From Puccinia triticina (Eukaryota; Basidiomycota; Pucciniomycetes; Pucciniales; Pucciniaceae), in assembly GCF_026914185.1 (NCBI RefSeq), contig NC_070562.1:5084001-5148000 (forward strand): a DNA stretch of 64,000 nt. Reading direction: 5' to 3'. A model generated the notes under the pieces. That model did not search any database. It had not been told where the DNA came from and was given only the letters and a program-made list of their open reading frames with translations. Position 1 is the first letter of the stretch; the number at the start of each line of letters is the position of its first letter. The position numbers and the translations under genes are program-made. Positions 12,777-24,414 of this stretch are shown piece after piece.

Positions 12777-13665
12777 CTAGGGAACCGCGCGGCTTGCCGC
12801 GGCAGGACCAGCCACCCGCCCACTTTGTGTATGTAATTTGAATTAAAACAACTTCACCAACATTGACTACAAGTTGAGTACAACAGTTCCCATTACCAGT
12901 ACACCAAAAAAAAAGAAAACACCACCAGCGCAATAGCGCAATAACATTACACTCGACAAGATACTCCTGACGCAATGAAATCCAGTTTCACCACATTTGT
13001 TGTTACAATACCATACACGTCTCCGGATGCCGCCACTATGCCAACCATTGTACCGCTGGGAGCCGTTGCCCTGGACAGCGCGCCGTAAAGTTGCCTGTGA
13101 GAAAACACTGGCCTAGGTAAAAATACTCTCACCTTTTCCAGAGTCTGGCCCTGCGCTTTGTTGACTGTCATTGCAAATGCAGGAACCACTGGGAATTGTA
13201 CACGCTGAAATTTAGTTGCAAACTCTTGGTCCGGCTCATGGATGGGGGCAACTTCGGAATGCCAACCTCTTCCCCTTTTGTCGGACCTGTCATCACCTCG
13301 CACTTCAACACATGAGGTTGAATTCCTTTGACAAGAAGCCGTGTCCCGTTAGCTAGGCCAGACCCCAGACTAAAATTCCGTAGGCACACCACCGGCATGC
13401 CTTCCTTCAACGACAAGACCGGCATCAAAAATCCCGGGAGATTGACTTTTGCTAGTACCTCCGGCGAGACTGTTTCATTGGAGTCGCTCATCAACTCGTC
13501 CAGCGCCAAAATATGAACCACACGACCCGGCAATAGCTTCAAGCACACACTATTTATGCCAGCTACATTAACCAATATCGCTTGTTTAATATAGAAATCC
13601 GCGAGCCTGTCATCCCCAGGCACTGACCAAACGCTTGCCAAGTCACCATAAACAAAACTAATCAA
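12777..13665 (-). mobile_element. Helitron 3' portion with terminus
   Basis: Read on the minus strand, the helicase relic is followed about 150 bp later by a short GC hairpin (stem CGCGGC, loop AA; 12787-12802). Six bases later comes CTAG, at 12777-12780, followed by T. A GC hairpin shortly before CTRR, with insertion next to T, is the standard Helitron 3' end. The 5' TC end and the Rep domain were not found; the left boundary given is simply the end of recognisable helicase sequence. Confidence 0.65.
12947..13665 (-). pseudogene. Helitron PIF1-like helicase, C-terminal part, frameshifted
   Basis: Two overlapping minus frames together give the C-terminal end of a Helitron/PIF1 helicase. The first (13168-13665) carries GMPVVCLRNF and LANGTRL, which precede the last helicase motifs. 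The second (12947-13303) carries FAMTVNKAQGQTL and LYGALSRA, the final motifs. The change of frame is near 13215, so one small indel breaks the gene. The upstream two-thirds of the protein (Walker A, Rep) is missing from the window. Confidence 0.75.
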
Positions 13666-14662
13666 CCCCTTTAAGGGAGTTCCAGGTCATTTTTGAATAC
13701 TTTGTATCAGGTCTTTGGTCATTCTGCTTCCAGTAATAGTTTTAAATGTGCATTGCCAGGTACTTGAATAGTTCCGCGCTTTATCTCCTGTTATTTGTAG
13801 AAAATAAAGCTGTTTGGTCCAGTAAAGGCATCAAACGTAACTCTGATAACCCGTTCAATGATGGTGCGTCAAACTTAGCTAGCACATGTTAGTCACTCAC
13901 CATTTGTCGGGTGAGTGTCCAGAAGGCGCTCGGGCCAACCGTACTTATAATGAGTATGGTATGACCTGTGAGATTCCTTTCTGTAGGGTATAATGACGGC
14001 TAGACACAGACCATAAGGGGGGACAACATTGATCATTGTCCCAGAGGCAGGCCGCGTAGGACATCGGAAATGTTCATGGTGGTGGCATTATCATGACACC
14101 GGATAGAAAGGAACCGGCATAGGTAGCAAAAAGGTTTGATAGAGTCGAGGACATGCTCAAATGACGCGCCAGCGAAAGAAAGTGAGCATGGCTCTGTTAA
14201 ACAGCTCAATGACATTTGATCAGAGCTAGCTTCGTGGGATTTATCACTCTCCAGGGTGGTGAATGAGATGTGGGTCAGTGGTCACAAATGAAGCCGCCTC
14301 AAGGGGTATTTACTATGCGGTGTGCAATACCGGCTAACACTGATCTTTGGGCCAGAACAAGACTGGCCATGCTCACAGAGGCAGGCAAAGATAATGCGCT
14401 GACTATATTTACTACAATAATTAATACAATGGTTAGGACACCAAATACTTGGGAACCGGGATATGGAGCATAAGAATTTTGATTGATTACAGGAGCTATT
14501 TGGTATGGCAGTCAGGATGTGATCACATATAAAAGATATCTATGAACGGAATTCCGGAAACCAAGCAGCATGGGTGACCGTGCTCAGTACAGGAACTACA
14601 AGTGGCATCTACAAGGAAACAATTGACAGTATAGGAGTAAGACATTGGAAGAGAGCTAGAAA
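13666..14662. other. Intergenic, nothing recognised
   Basis: No convincing coding frame or RNA gene is visible. It may contain decayed upstream Helitron sequence, but no motif supports that. Confidence 0.4.
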
Positions 14663-15876
14663 CTACGCATCTTTGGATGGCGCTGGACTTTCAACAGCCT
14701 TGGGTTTCTTTGTGTATTTGCGCTTTTTAGGCAATATGTCTGTGGCCCCAGAGGACGGTGACTGAATTATTCCATTGGCACCATTATTTGGGTCTTGGGA
14801 CATGGTACCAGTGGTGTGATTTTCAATGACGCTTGAACTGGTTCCAGCCACAGGCATAGGAGAAACCGGTTCATGATCAGAGAAATAAATCCTAGAAAAG
14901 GCAATTGCAATTAATTACAGGCCAGCATTTGCCAAAATGACCAGAGACTCACTGCACAGGCTTGCGGCGGCCAAAATTTTTGACAGAGGTTGAGGTGTCC
15001 GTGGCGGCCAAAGGATTGTAACCAGATGATAGGGATACCAATAATACCTGGGTGGTGCTACATCAAAAACCAGGTTTTGGAGTGTGGTTACAAATGTGCT
15101 TACGTTGACCTCAAGCATTTTATCAGGAACCAAGTACTTGACAAAGTAAACAGACAAGAGCATCTCCCAGCCTATTTGGAATAGTCCGAAAGTCTTGGCC
15201 AGATTACGGCTCCCAGCTACTTTGTAACGTACATGGAAAGAAACCTGAGCACAAGACTGAGGGTGAGGAGATACCAGTCGGATAATAAAGATCAAGATCC
15301 ATGAGCATGATAACTCACTTGGATGTCTTAATCTGTATGTTTCATGACGACTACAAGATTTTTGAACTGAGAGTTCGGACTCGGGGTATCATCCACTTTG
15401 ATTTTTGAAACGATGACACCGAAGCCGTAGAAACTGGCTTTGTTGGCTAAAGATACCTGATATCCTTTGGTGTCCCCCATAGGCAGTGTCATGTCTTGTT
15501 CATAATAGAAGACAGGGTGGGACTTGATGTTGGGTGCAATGACACACCCAGATAGTAGATAGATTTTGTCTAAGAGAAGTAAGCTAGCGGAAGATCCGTA
15601 CCCTTGGAGCCAAGTCTTCATATTTATTTCTTCACCGGTTTTGGAGTCAAGAAATGTGAGAGTAGAATCAAATAGGAGCTGGCCATAACTGGAACCAGGT
15701 GGGATGATTGGGTCAAGCTGCCATGAAGTCGAGTTCAGGTCCAACCAGGCAATGAAAAGCGATGGGAAGAGAATAGTACAAGACTCCTTACAACTTACAA
15801 TGTTGGTAATGTCAAAGGGGGATTGGCTAAAAAGAGGATGGCTTTGACGTTTGAGAGTGGAGACAACGGGGGCCAT
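14663..15876 (-). pseudogene. Spliced gene of unknown function with two disabling changes
   Basis: A consistent exon chain can be read: 15799-15876 (MAPVVSTLKRQS), 15319-15717, 14953-15244 and 14663-14891. Splice sites are GTAAGT/GGCAG, GTGAGT/CTCAG and GTGAGT/TCTAG, and all phases agree (the last joins CA to G as Gln). Two faults break it. A TAA at 15328-15330 lies three codons before the second donor, and a one-base frame change near 15048 separates VFDVAPP from a continuing frame that ends in a hydrophilic Lys/Arg-rich tail (KKRKYTKK). The first 81-bp intron is also open in frame and might be coding. I do not recognise the family. It may belong to a transposon, given its surroundings. Confidence 0.5.
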
Positions 15877-16090
15877 TTTTAGGTGTGTTGTTTTGAGGAA
15901 AGAAATGAAACACATGTGGGAGTTGTGAAGATAATCATGGTGAGGTCCGGTGGTATATGGAATGAGGGACGGCTAATCAGAATGCGTGCATTTTCTTTTG
16001 TTTCAGGCCACGGGCTGAACCTTGTGTTGAGTGGAGCCAAAACAATAAAAAGAGGCCAAGTGAATGGGCCGGGAGAGGGAATACGAATAG

Positions 16091-17105
16091 TGGAGGACTT
16101 CCCTTTGATTTACACAGCCGTGTAAAGTCAGATCTGGCACATGTAAAGCCAGATCTGACTCACCCTGTAATTTTTAGCTTTAGAAGCTTTTCCGCAGGCT
16201 TGAGATGCCAGAATACCTGCCAGATTTACAACCCCAGGTATTCCAGCAACTCGGGCCTCATCCCTCATTGTTAAACCGGCCATCAAGAGTACACAACCCT
16301 CTCGATGGCCGGTATAGACCGGTCATCGAGAGGACACAGCCCACTCAATGACCGGCCTGTACCTCGAGAGGACACATCCCTCTTGATGGCCGGTACAGAC
16401 CGGTCATCAAGAGTACAGACCCCTCTTGATGGCCGGTACGGACCGGTCATTGAGAGGGTACAGTGTCCTCTTGATGACCGGTACAGATGTGTCCTCTGTA
16501 CCAGTCATCAAGAGGAAACATGCCTCTTGATGACCGGTGGGTAGGACATCAAGAGGACACAATGCCGGTCATTGAGAGGACTCAAGCCTCTCAATGGCCA
16601 GTACAGATGTACCCCCTCGATGACCGGCACAGATCTGCCAGAGGGTGGTGCCCTCTCTCTTGATGGCCGGTCCGTACCGGCCATTGAGAGGGATGTGTCC
16701 TCTTGAGGTACAGGCCTGTCATTGAGTGGGCTATGTCCTCGCGATGACCGGTCTATACCGGCCATCAAGAGGGTTGTGTACTCTCGATGGCCAGTCTATA
16801 CCGGGCATTGAGAGGGTTGAATCCTCTTGATGACCGGTCTGTGCCGACCATCAAGAGGGTTGAATCCTCTTGATGACCGGTCTGTACCAGTCATTGAGAG
16901 GGTTGTGTACTCTGGATGCCCGGGACAGACAGCTATTGAGAGGGTTGAATCCTCTCAATGACGGGTCTGTACCGGCCATCGAGAGGGATGTTCTGGTTTG
17001 ATCTAGTCGCTGAAAAGTGCGTGTAAAACCAGGGTGTAAAAATCTGGCTTTACAAGTGCCAGATCTGGCTTTACACGGCCGTGTAAATCAAAGGGAAGTC
17101 CTCCA
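16091..17105. mobile_element. Foldback-type element 1 built from palindromic units
   Basis: The outer ends are inverted copies: TGGAGGACTTCCCTTTG at 16091 returns as its complement ending at 17105, and the similarity runs inward about 65 bp. Between them (about 16275-16990) is a tandem series of small palindromes of the form CTCTTGATGGCCGGT-(4 nt)-ACCGGCCATCAAGAG, separated by 6-15 bp. The array is also inverted as a whole around about 16536: its left part reappears, complemented, up to about 16770. Extra direct units on the right (16800-16990) shift the symmetry. There is no coding capacity. I could not define a target-site duplication. Confidence 0.75.
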
Positions 17106-18074
17106 GTGGAATGTACAAGCAGCGTGAATGCATAACATCAGCAATTTGGGCCGGGGAAGTCCATGCAATCAAGGAGTTGAAGGAGTTTCATGCAAAGACG
17201 GGGGTTACAGAGACTCATAGGTCCTAGGAAGCCAAGGGACAGTTAAAAGGAAGACAATGTTTGGCGGGGGCAATGTAGGAGGTGGTAACGTGACATACAG
17301 AGTGTGGAACAAAAAATGACTAAAAGCAGGCTGCAGTGTCCTTGCAATGCAACAGCAATGGGTTTGGCAAAGTCACAGGATGAAAGCAGAGAAAAGCGTG
17401 TCTAGGATGATGAAAAAGGAATATGTCAATGGGATTTTGGACTTGGTAACAAGAATGTTTTTTTTTTTGGGGGGGGGGGGGGTGCAGAGTCTGTTTTGGA
17501 AGTATTAAAGACCTTAAGATGTCGGAAATGTGACCACTTGAGCCAGGGAGCGGGCAAATTCGTCCGGATGTAGGAAAGAAGATCGGATTTGAGCTCCGGT
17601 TTAGAAATGTTAAGAAGCTTGAAAGAACGGGAATGTAAATGATGCGCAAAGTGGGAAAGCGCCGGGAAACATGAAAGAAGGTCGGAATTGGAACTTGGTG
17701 GTGGCTTGAAAAGTCGGAGTTGGTTGACAAAGGGCATTTAGGGACAGAGGTGTGCCAGCGCGTGAAAAGCATGACTTCCAAGGTATCCAGAGTAGGGCGG
17801 CGAGGATGGGAAGAGTATAAAAAGAGAAGCTTGTGAGGCCATATTGGGACAAGGCGCGTGAGGTGGTATTGATCCCTAATTATCGTGCACCTCATGCAGA
17901 CCTGATCCGATTACTCTTTAGATTGACCAGTCCTGTGACTGGTACACGTTTTTGGCACGGCATTGAACCCGGTACAGGGGGAACCGCTGCCTGAAATTTG
18001 TACCATGCACCGGACCAGTGAATTTAAGGAGTTTAATCCTATAAAATACACCCAAATACCCAGTCAATAATAAT
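17106..18074. other. Intergenic, with a T/G homopolymer run
   Basis: No recognisable gene. A T run followed by about 14 G sits at 17459-17482. Several overlapping minus-strand frames (17320-17895) are low-complexity Ser/Pro/Phe shadows. Confidence 0.4.
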
Positions 18075-18400
18075 GTTGGGCAGGGTGTGCCCAAGATGGG
18101 GTTCTTCATCCCCATCAAGAAGGATTTTGAATTTTTCAAAAATTGTATGTGTAGGATTTTTTACAAGCCAATTTTAGTTCAACATGACTTTGTTTTTTTT
18201 TTCTTCAAACCAAACCATTCCTTATGTAATCAATAGAGGACAAGATGGCCATCCCAGGATAGTAAACAAAATTGTTTTGAGGAATTTTGTGAAGGAGGGA
18301 TCCTGGTTGAGAAGCCAAGAATCAACTTCAGTTCAATCCTGAAGAGTCAGATTTTCAGATTTCCAAAATCTTGAAAAAATTCCTGCTGGTCCAATTTTCA
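18075..18400. repeat. Dispersed repeat, copy 2
   Basis: Diverged counterpart of 7310-7625, starting GGGTGTGCCCAAGATGGGG. The order of matching blocks is the same and the lengths are similar. Confidence 0.55.
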
Positions 18401-18727
18401 ACATTTTCTTTTGAAAAGTTGATGAGGAGGTCCGCACCATCCTCCTCTATCTCCGACCCAACTTTTTACCTCCGGGGAGATGGATGTACAAGAGGTGAAG
18501 CCGTCCAAAAGTCGGCTACACCAAAACTGGCCAACCGTGACGCGGTTGTAAGTCAGTTTTGGACTCAAGTCCCTCCTTCGGAGGGGTCGCTCCGCGACCA
18601 GGGCTGCCCGCCCCCCCGCAGAAGAGGGACTTCCACAAGTTCTTTCCTGGCCATGCGGTCATCGGAGCAAACCCCTGCCGCCCCGACCAGGGTGCCCCGC
18701 AAGCAGCGGTTCAACACCCCCACAACG

Positions 18728-18750
18728 CCCCCCCCCCCCCCCCCCCCCCC
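18728..18750. repeat. Run of 23 C
   Basis: An uninterrupted C homopolymer lies in a GC-rich segment (18550-18780). It is either unstable in the genome or uncertain in length in the assembly. Confidence 0.9.
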
Positions 18751-18882
18751 ACTGAGACACCACCCCGGTGTTCACACGTGTTAGAAACACCCCAGTTCCG
18801 TCACCCAGCCACTCAGATGGCCCACCTGCATTCCCTCAATCACAATCCTTTGTATATCTGAATAAGCTAACACACATGGAAA

Positions 18883-20035
18883 TCAAAAGAAGTCAGACCC
18901 CCCATCCATTCCATCCGCGGCGCCCTGGTCCAAGTCCCCTCCAGCCGGCTTCCCCGCTGATGAGTCCAAAAACCCTTTCCACTTGGCTAGGCCGTGGTAC
19001 AGCCCCTCAAGACAAGTTTTGTTTGCAACCGGTTGCAAATCTATATTCGAGAGGTTCCGGTGCACCAGCGGTGAAGATAGCGCTGCCAGATTTATAATGT
19101 AGTTTGTCTGATCAGCATGTACAACCTCACCAGTCCGCTTGCTTGTTTCTTGCCGCTCCACCCGCCTGGCCTTTGTGAAAGAGATCTCACAGTTTGCCTT
19201 GTGGCAATTGTGTTGCACATTAACCTGCGCACGGAGATCCTATGTAACATCAAAAATTAACACCCCAGCTGCTAAAATTGGATTCATTATTTGACCAAGA
19301 CTCACTCTGGCGTTGATAAACTTCCCATGGCCAGAGCTGCAAACCTCGCGCATGTTGTAGAAAGAATCAACACCAGAAAGCTCAAACACGGTAAGGCATA
19401 TGTAGTGCAAAACCCTGCCTGGCTTTTGCGCTTCCCACACATGTTTAACGCGGCCCAACTCCGTGTCATCCACATCATTGCTTGATTTATACTAGATGAG
19501 AGGAAGAATAGTGATCAGTTGAATTGTCCAATGGACACACATAATGCAAAAACAATAATTAACCGGCCCCACTGACCAGGACAAAGGAGCCATCCTGTAT
19601 TATATCCTTTGGATTCAAGCTGTACCCAGACAGTCTCACAAGATGGAAGCCTGGTAGTTGCTGATACAACTCCCGGGGTCCAGCCATGGGTATTGACCGT
19701 ACTTTTGCTCTATGCTGCTCCCCCGCTCCGCCCAGGAGTCAAGAATTATATCCAATCAAATTTTGGATGGAGGGATTCTCCAAAAACATTTGAATAACCG
19801 CCAAGCCAGCCGTGACGTAATTTCCTTTCTTTTTATCCAAGAAATATCCCCCCAAGTACAGATGCCGTAGGTTTTGGAAATCCCCAAAAGTGCGGCCAAT
19901 GTCCTTACCCGGACTGTGCCGGTTGGAATGGATTGAGGCCTTCCTGAGTATGCCGTTATAGCTCTCAAACTTGTTGGATGAATGATTCTGAACCGCTGCG
20001 GCAAAGCTATGCATGCTATGTTGATGATGTATGCA
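18883..20035 (-). pseudogene. Transposase-like relic, C-terminal half (same family as 36.1-41.6 kb)
   Basis: The minus strand gives, in order: KFESYNGILRKASIHSNR (near 19940), GPRELYQQLPG (near 19660), GRVKHVWEAQ with YNMRE (19240-19473), and QHNCHKANC with ERQETSKRTG (18883-19218). The same landmarks occur in the same order in the 36-41 kb gene. Two introns fit: GTCAGT...ATCTAG between the second and third blocks, and GTGAGT...CATAG between the third and fourth. The frame is broken at its left end, around MHSFAAAVQ, and near the end of the first block. The C-terminus stops at 18883 without any OTU domain. The Copia LTR at 20041 cuts it off on the N-terminal side. Confidence 0.65.
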
Positions 20036-20040
20036 TATGC

Positions 20041-20542
20041 TGTTGAGACATTGAGTTCATGGACATGTCAACTCTGTGTGAATCCCCAGACTCAACAAGA
20101 ACCACAAACATTGACCGCCATCAAACTCAGACACCCTTAATCCACTGTTGACTCAATCCTACCTGCCGTTTCCTAGTATCACCGCTATCGCTCTCTCTAG
20201 ACAACCGAGATTCAGGAGGAGCCCGGAAATAACCAAGTGGAGGTACACCTGATCCTGAACGGTTTTCTTTTCCCAGTTCTCTTCTCTTTCTGTTCTCCAG
20301 TATTGATCATGTTTTCTTTTCTTTAGGCTTGCTGTTATTTCTTTCTCCGCTTATATCTCTCATTGTCTATATTTAGAGTCGTTGTAAGGACTAGAACATC
20401 AGAAGGTACATAATGATTTCACTCTTTTATCTCATTATGTTTTCTTGCTCATCTTCTATTTTCTTTCTCTTTATGTCAGTTACATACTACTATTAGCTTT
20501 TGGTATCTGCTGCAATAAAGTGTTTGATCTCTATTTCCTACA
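20041..20542 (+). mobile_element. Probable 5' LTR of Copia element A
   Basis: The right end is well placed: CTACA at 20538-20542 is followed immediately by TGGTAGCGAGAG, close to the initiator-tRNA-Met primer-binding site used by many Copia elements. The left end is the nearest TGTTG (20041), just where transposase-like sequence stops. No 3' LTR was found, so the left end and length are provisional. Confidence 0.5.
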
Positions 20543-20554
20543 TGGTAGCGAGAG
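20543..20554 (+). promoter_or_regulatory. Primer-binding site of Copia A
   Basis: TGGTAGCGAGAG directly follows the LTR end. It resembles the sequence complementary to the 3' part of initiator tRNA-Met that Copia elements use to prime minus-strand synthesis. Confidence 0.55.
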
Positions 20555-21284
20555 TCATCACTTGGCTATATCCATTATCAGTCTAAAGTTAGATTAACTC
20601 ACAGGTTAGATTATCAACAGCATGGGGAACTCATCCAATAGCTCTGATGGTGGCCATACGTCCCGGGTCAGTTTCAGAAAACTTGACCAACACAACTGGA
20701 ATGGAAGACAAACCACGTAAATGTCATTACTGCTGAGGGGTACAAAGACATCATGGACAATTACTGGGTCAAAGCCAACAAGAAGACCCCAGAGTTTTGT
20801 AAGATGGCGGCGGGGTGTATGATCAAGCTGACTGCATGCGTCAAGGGCAAACTCCAACCCATCGTAGCAGCCAACAAGGGTGATGTATATGGTGCCATGG
20901 AAGCTTTGGCTAATGCATGCGGAGAAAAGTCTATCATTCAACTATGCAATAAACTTTTTGCTCTGATCAATTGCATCTACCATCCTGGTTCCTTGCTAAG
21001 TCAACATCTCATGACTTTTTGGAAGCTGTATACCTCTCTAGAGATGACAATACAGTCAATACCCGACTTCATTACCATTTCATCAGGTCTAGCTGCAGCT
21101 TTATTGCTCCAAAGTCTAAGCCAGGATGAAAACCTAGTCTCACTGGTTCAGTCCCTTTACAATAAGAAGCCATTCACCTTTGAAAAAGTCTACGATTGGT
21201 TGCTAATCAAGGATACTCGTAAAGAAAGCGGAGTACATGAATCAGCGTACTTTTTGAACCAAAATCACAGATTTGGGAAGCAAT

Positions 21285-22185
21285 CACTGCAAGAAAAACT
21301 CTAGAAACTGCTTGCAGTTGAGATGCAAGAGCTCAAGGCAAGCTGTGCCTCATGCAAGAATCAAGCACTGGTTGATTCCATGCACATTGTCTAATTTATG
21401 CAAGAGTGAGTCTAAGGTACAAAAAACTAAGTACAGGAGTTGATACCTGTGCAAATTCCCCTTTCATGTGCACATACCCCTTTCATGTGCATATATCCCT
21501 TTTGTATGCATTCACCCCTTTCATAATGTGTACATAGCCCTTTATGTGCACATACCCCTTTCATGTGTGTATATCCCTTTCATGTGCATGTATCCCTTTC
21601 ACAATTTTTACATACCCCTTTCATCATGAGTTCATGACCATTTCATGTTTACATGTCCCCTTTGAGTTTTTTAGATCCCTTTTAATACCCCTTTTATCAT
21701 TCAGGTTTACATACCCCTTTGATGTTTACATATCCCTTTCATGTGCAAATACCCCTTCTGCACAAACCCCTTTCATGCATAAATACCCCTTTCATGCATA
21801 CATACCCCTTTCATCATGTGTACATATCCCTTTTATGTGTTAATACACCTCCTCACATTCCCCTCTCATGCGTACATATCTCTTTCATCTCTACATATCC
21901 CTTTCATGAGTACATGCCCTTTTTATGTTATTCTGTCTGGATTCAATAGTGCGTGGAGTGTTTAATAAAAGAAAATGAAAGGGTGCTCAGGGGGATGCTC
22001 ATTTGCCTCAGCCTACTGCATGAGCACTACAGCATGTTCAACATTGAGATGCTGAACAAGGTACACAGTCACACTCAAGGTACACCAGCACGGAATTTGG
22101 GTGCTTGACTCCAGCTTGAGCTGAATCTTGATTGAAGCTTGCTGCATCTCAACTGCAAGCAGTTTCTAGAGTTTTTCTTGCAGTG
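21285..22185. mobile_element. CACTA-like non-autonomous element inside Copia A
   Basis: The ends are perfect inverted copies over about 45 bp, beginning CACTGCAAGAAAAACTC and ending in the complement. The flanks are AAT on both sides (21282-21284 and 22186-22188), a 3-bp target duplication. CACTA/G ends with a 3-bp duplication are the mark of the CACTA superfamily. Removing 904 bp restores the gag-pol frame, which confirms both borders. It carries no transposase; the inside is a CATACCCCTTTCATGTG-like tandem repeat. Confidence 0.85.
21455..21930. repeat. Imperfect tandem repeat inside the CACTA-like element
   Basis: About 20-25 degenerate copies of a 15-25 bp unit built around CATACCCCTTTCATG. 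Subterminal or internal repeats of this kind are common in CACTA elements. The open frames rich in YPFH are artefacts. Confidence 0.75.
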
Positions 22186-23891
22186 AATCAGCAGACCGGG
22201 ATAGTTTTGCATCCAATCCCCGCGGCATCGGATCCTCATGTGGAAACCATCGAGGCGGGAATCCTGGGCGTGGAGGTTATTGCGGTGTTGCACCCACTAG
22301 ACCTGCTCCAAACAAGCAAGACAAAGTTCCGGACAGATTTGCTGAATACTTTGATCTTCAAATGAAGAAGTACATGTCTAATCAAGCAAACTTGATCAAA
22401 ACCGATGCTGTGGATGAGGAGTATGCCGACGCTGCTGATGATGAAGAAAACTATTATGAAGATGACCCTGACGATACCAGGTTCATGATCCTGGACGAAG
22501 TGAATGCTCACGGCCTGACTCTGCCAGAAGCTAAAAATCCCTTGATTCTCAACTCTGGTGCTTCTAAAACAACGCTGTGTGATTTCAAGCTGCTCATTGA
22601 TCCGAAACCGGTCCAGAAATCCATTAACACATATTTGGGATTGATTGAAATAACCCACGTTGGAAAATTTAACATTGGAGGTACTATTATTTACCCGGTG
22701 TTTTATGCGCCCAACGGCCCCAGGAATCTTATCTCAGTCTCACAACTTGAGGATCACGGTCTCCGACTTGTCGCAAAAAACCGTTTAATGATCATTCGGC
22801 TAGGACAGAAAGTAATCTTCAGATTCCCTCAAGTCTGCAATCTGTATCAAGGTCAAGTTCCTTGGCCCAATACGGGAAATTATGTGCTTAATGTGTCTGA
22901 ACCAGATCCAGAATTGGATTTTCACATTCTTCTTGGCCATCCGTCAGACGAGTACCTCAAGAAATTCCTTGCGTTACATAACTTAACTTCAGTCAAGTCG
23001 AATCAATCAGCAAAAAACTGGGAGGTCTGTAAAAGGTGCAAGCTCAATAAGTCCCCTCACTCTAACCCGCTACCAACCACGGATCGTCCATTCAAGACAC
23101 TGCACATGGACGTGTTACAAATATCCCCTCCGAGCAAATCGTCAATGAAATATGTTCTAGTTATCATCGATGACTACTCCAGATTTAACCAAATCTATCT
23201 AATGAAGAATAAGTCGGACTCAGAGAACAAAATCCTGTCTTATGTCAATGAGATCATGAACAAGACGGGTAAGTGTCCTGCCATTATCCATACCGATCGT
23301 GGTGGGGAGTTCAACTCAAAATTGTTTCTCTCTTGTCTTGAAACATTAGGAATTCGTGTTGAAGCTGGTCCAGCAAACAATCCTCAGACAAACGGATTGA
23401 CGGAGCGATTCAATCAAACCCTTCTAGTCAAAATTTGTTGTTTATTGGCTCAATCTTTGGTTCCGATAAACTTTTGGGATGAAGCGGCCCAATACGCGTC
23501 GACGCTCATCAACATCTTGCCGTCCAAGGCATTAAACTGGTCCTCACCCGTTAGTGTGCTTTCCGAGCTTAACTCGTGCATAGAGCCACCTCGGGATCTC
23601 AACAAGCTTATACCATTTGGTTTGAAGGTGCATGTATCTCATCGCCCTCCCTCAAAGATCGAAGCCCCTTCTCAACCTCTTATCTGTCTGGGTTATGAAG
23701 ATCATTCGGATGCTTTCCGGTTTTTCAATCCTACCCGGCGACATGCAGTAATCAGCCGGGATTACACTCCGACCAAGCTGGCGTTTGCGTACAATTGGGG
23801 TAAATTTGGGGTGTGGCAACCAAACTTGAACGCCGGTTTCATTGATTTCTTGATGTGTCATTTTTTTCCTGAGTATTGCCTTCAATCATGA

Positions 23892-24414
23892 ATCAGGCAG
23901 TTTCTGTTGCACCACCCGGCCCATGTTGCCGGTGGTACAGCTTTTTTCCACCCCAGATTAGGGAAGATTATTGCGAGTTGCCCAAGTCTGGGCCTCAAAC
24001 CTCTGGGCTACCCCAAATCTAGGTTAAGACGCCCGCTTGCGCGTTGAATGTAGTTTTCTCACGAACTCCACGGTATTCCTGCTTATCACAGGCCATGAAG
24101 TGGAAGAAGCTGCATATATCAGGAATTTTCCTCACCAGCTGAAGTGGGGGCATGTGATGCTCAGTGCAACTGGTGCCTGGCTGGTGAATCTGCCTTTCGC
24201 TGGCATCGTGGTGAGCCTGCCTGAGGGGCAACCCTGGGAAAGCCCGCGGACGTCTCCAAGATGATCACAGGAAACCAACATTTAACCCGCTTCATCCATC
24301 ACCAGACTGCCCCATCATTTCATTTCAACTCAAACTTGCACTTTGCCAAATTCTCACTTTTTTGGTTCCTGTGATTAGCTCTTAAAAAACCTTAATTTGT
24401 GTATTCTCAACACG
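23892..24414. other. Intergenic, nothing recognised
   Basis: A short GC hairpin (CCACCCGGC...GCCGGTGG, 23910-23936) follows the truncated Copia sequence. No coding frame is supported. Confidence 0.4.

Larger units (their letters stand above)
20622..23891 (+). pseudogene. Copia A gag-pol (gag, protease, integrase), truncated and interrupted
   Basis: Gag begins at the ATG at 20622, hits TAA at 20718, and continues in another frame from about 20720 to 21284. There a 901-bp element interrupts it. If that element plus one AAT are ignored, gag and pol fall in one frame (Q-S-A-D-R-D across the join). Pol (to 23891) has a protease-like LILNSGASKTT, with Asn where Asp is expected in the active-site DSG/DTG. 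It also has a GAG-pre/HHCC region (HILLGHPSDEY, CKRCKLNK) and an integrase core with HMDV, HTDRGGEF and GLTERFN. Homology ends near 23800, soon after the integrase; reverse transcriptase and RNase H are missing. Confidence 0.85.

Noticed and set aside
16275..16990. Regular repeats with short spacers resembling a CRISPR array
   Set aside because: Units are themselves palindromes, spacers are only 6-15 bp and similar to one another, there are no cas genes, and the genome is eukaryotic.
16091..17110. AGTGGA as a 6-bp target duplication of foldback element 1
   Set aside because: The left copy overlaps the terminal inverted repeat itself, so the match cannot be separated from the repeat sequence.
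17320..17895. A 191-codon minus frame
   Set aside because: Composition is low-complexity Ser/Pro/Phe, two other frames overlap it, and it crosses a homopolymer run; there is no motif or splice context.
21544..21949. Open frames rich in YPFH
   Set aside because: Artefact of the tandem repeat within the CACTA-like element.
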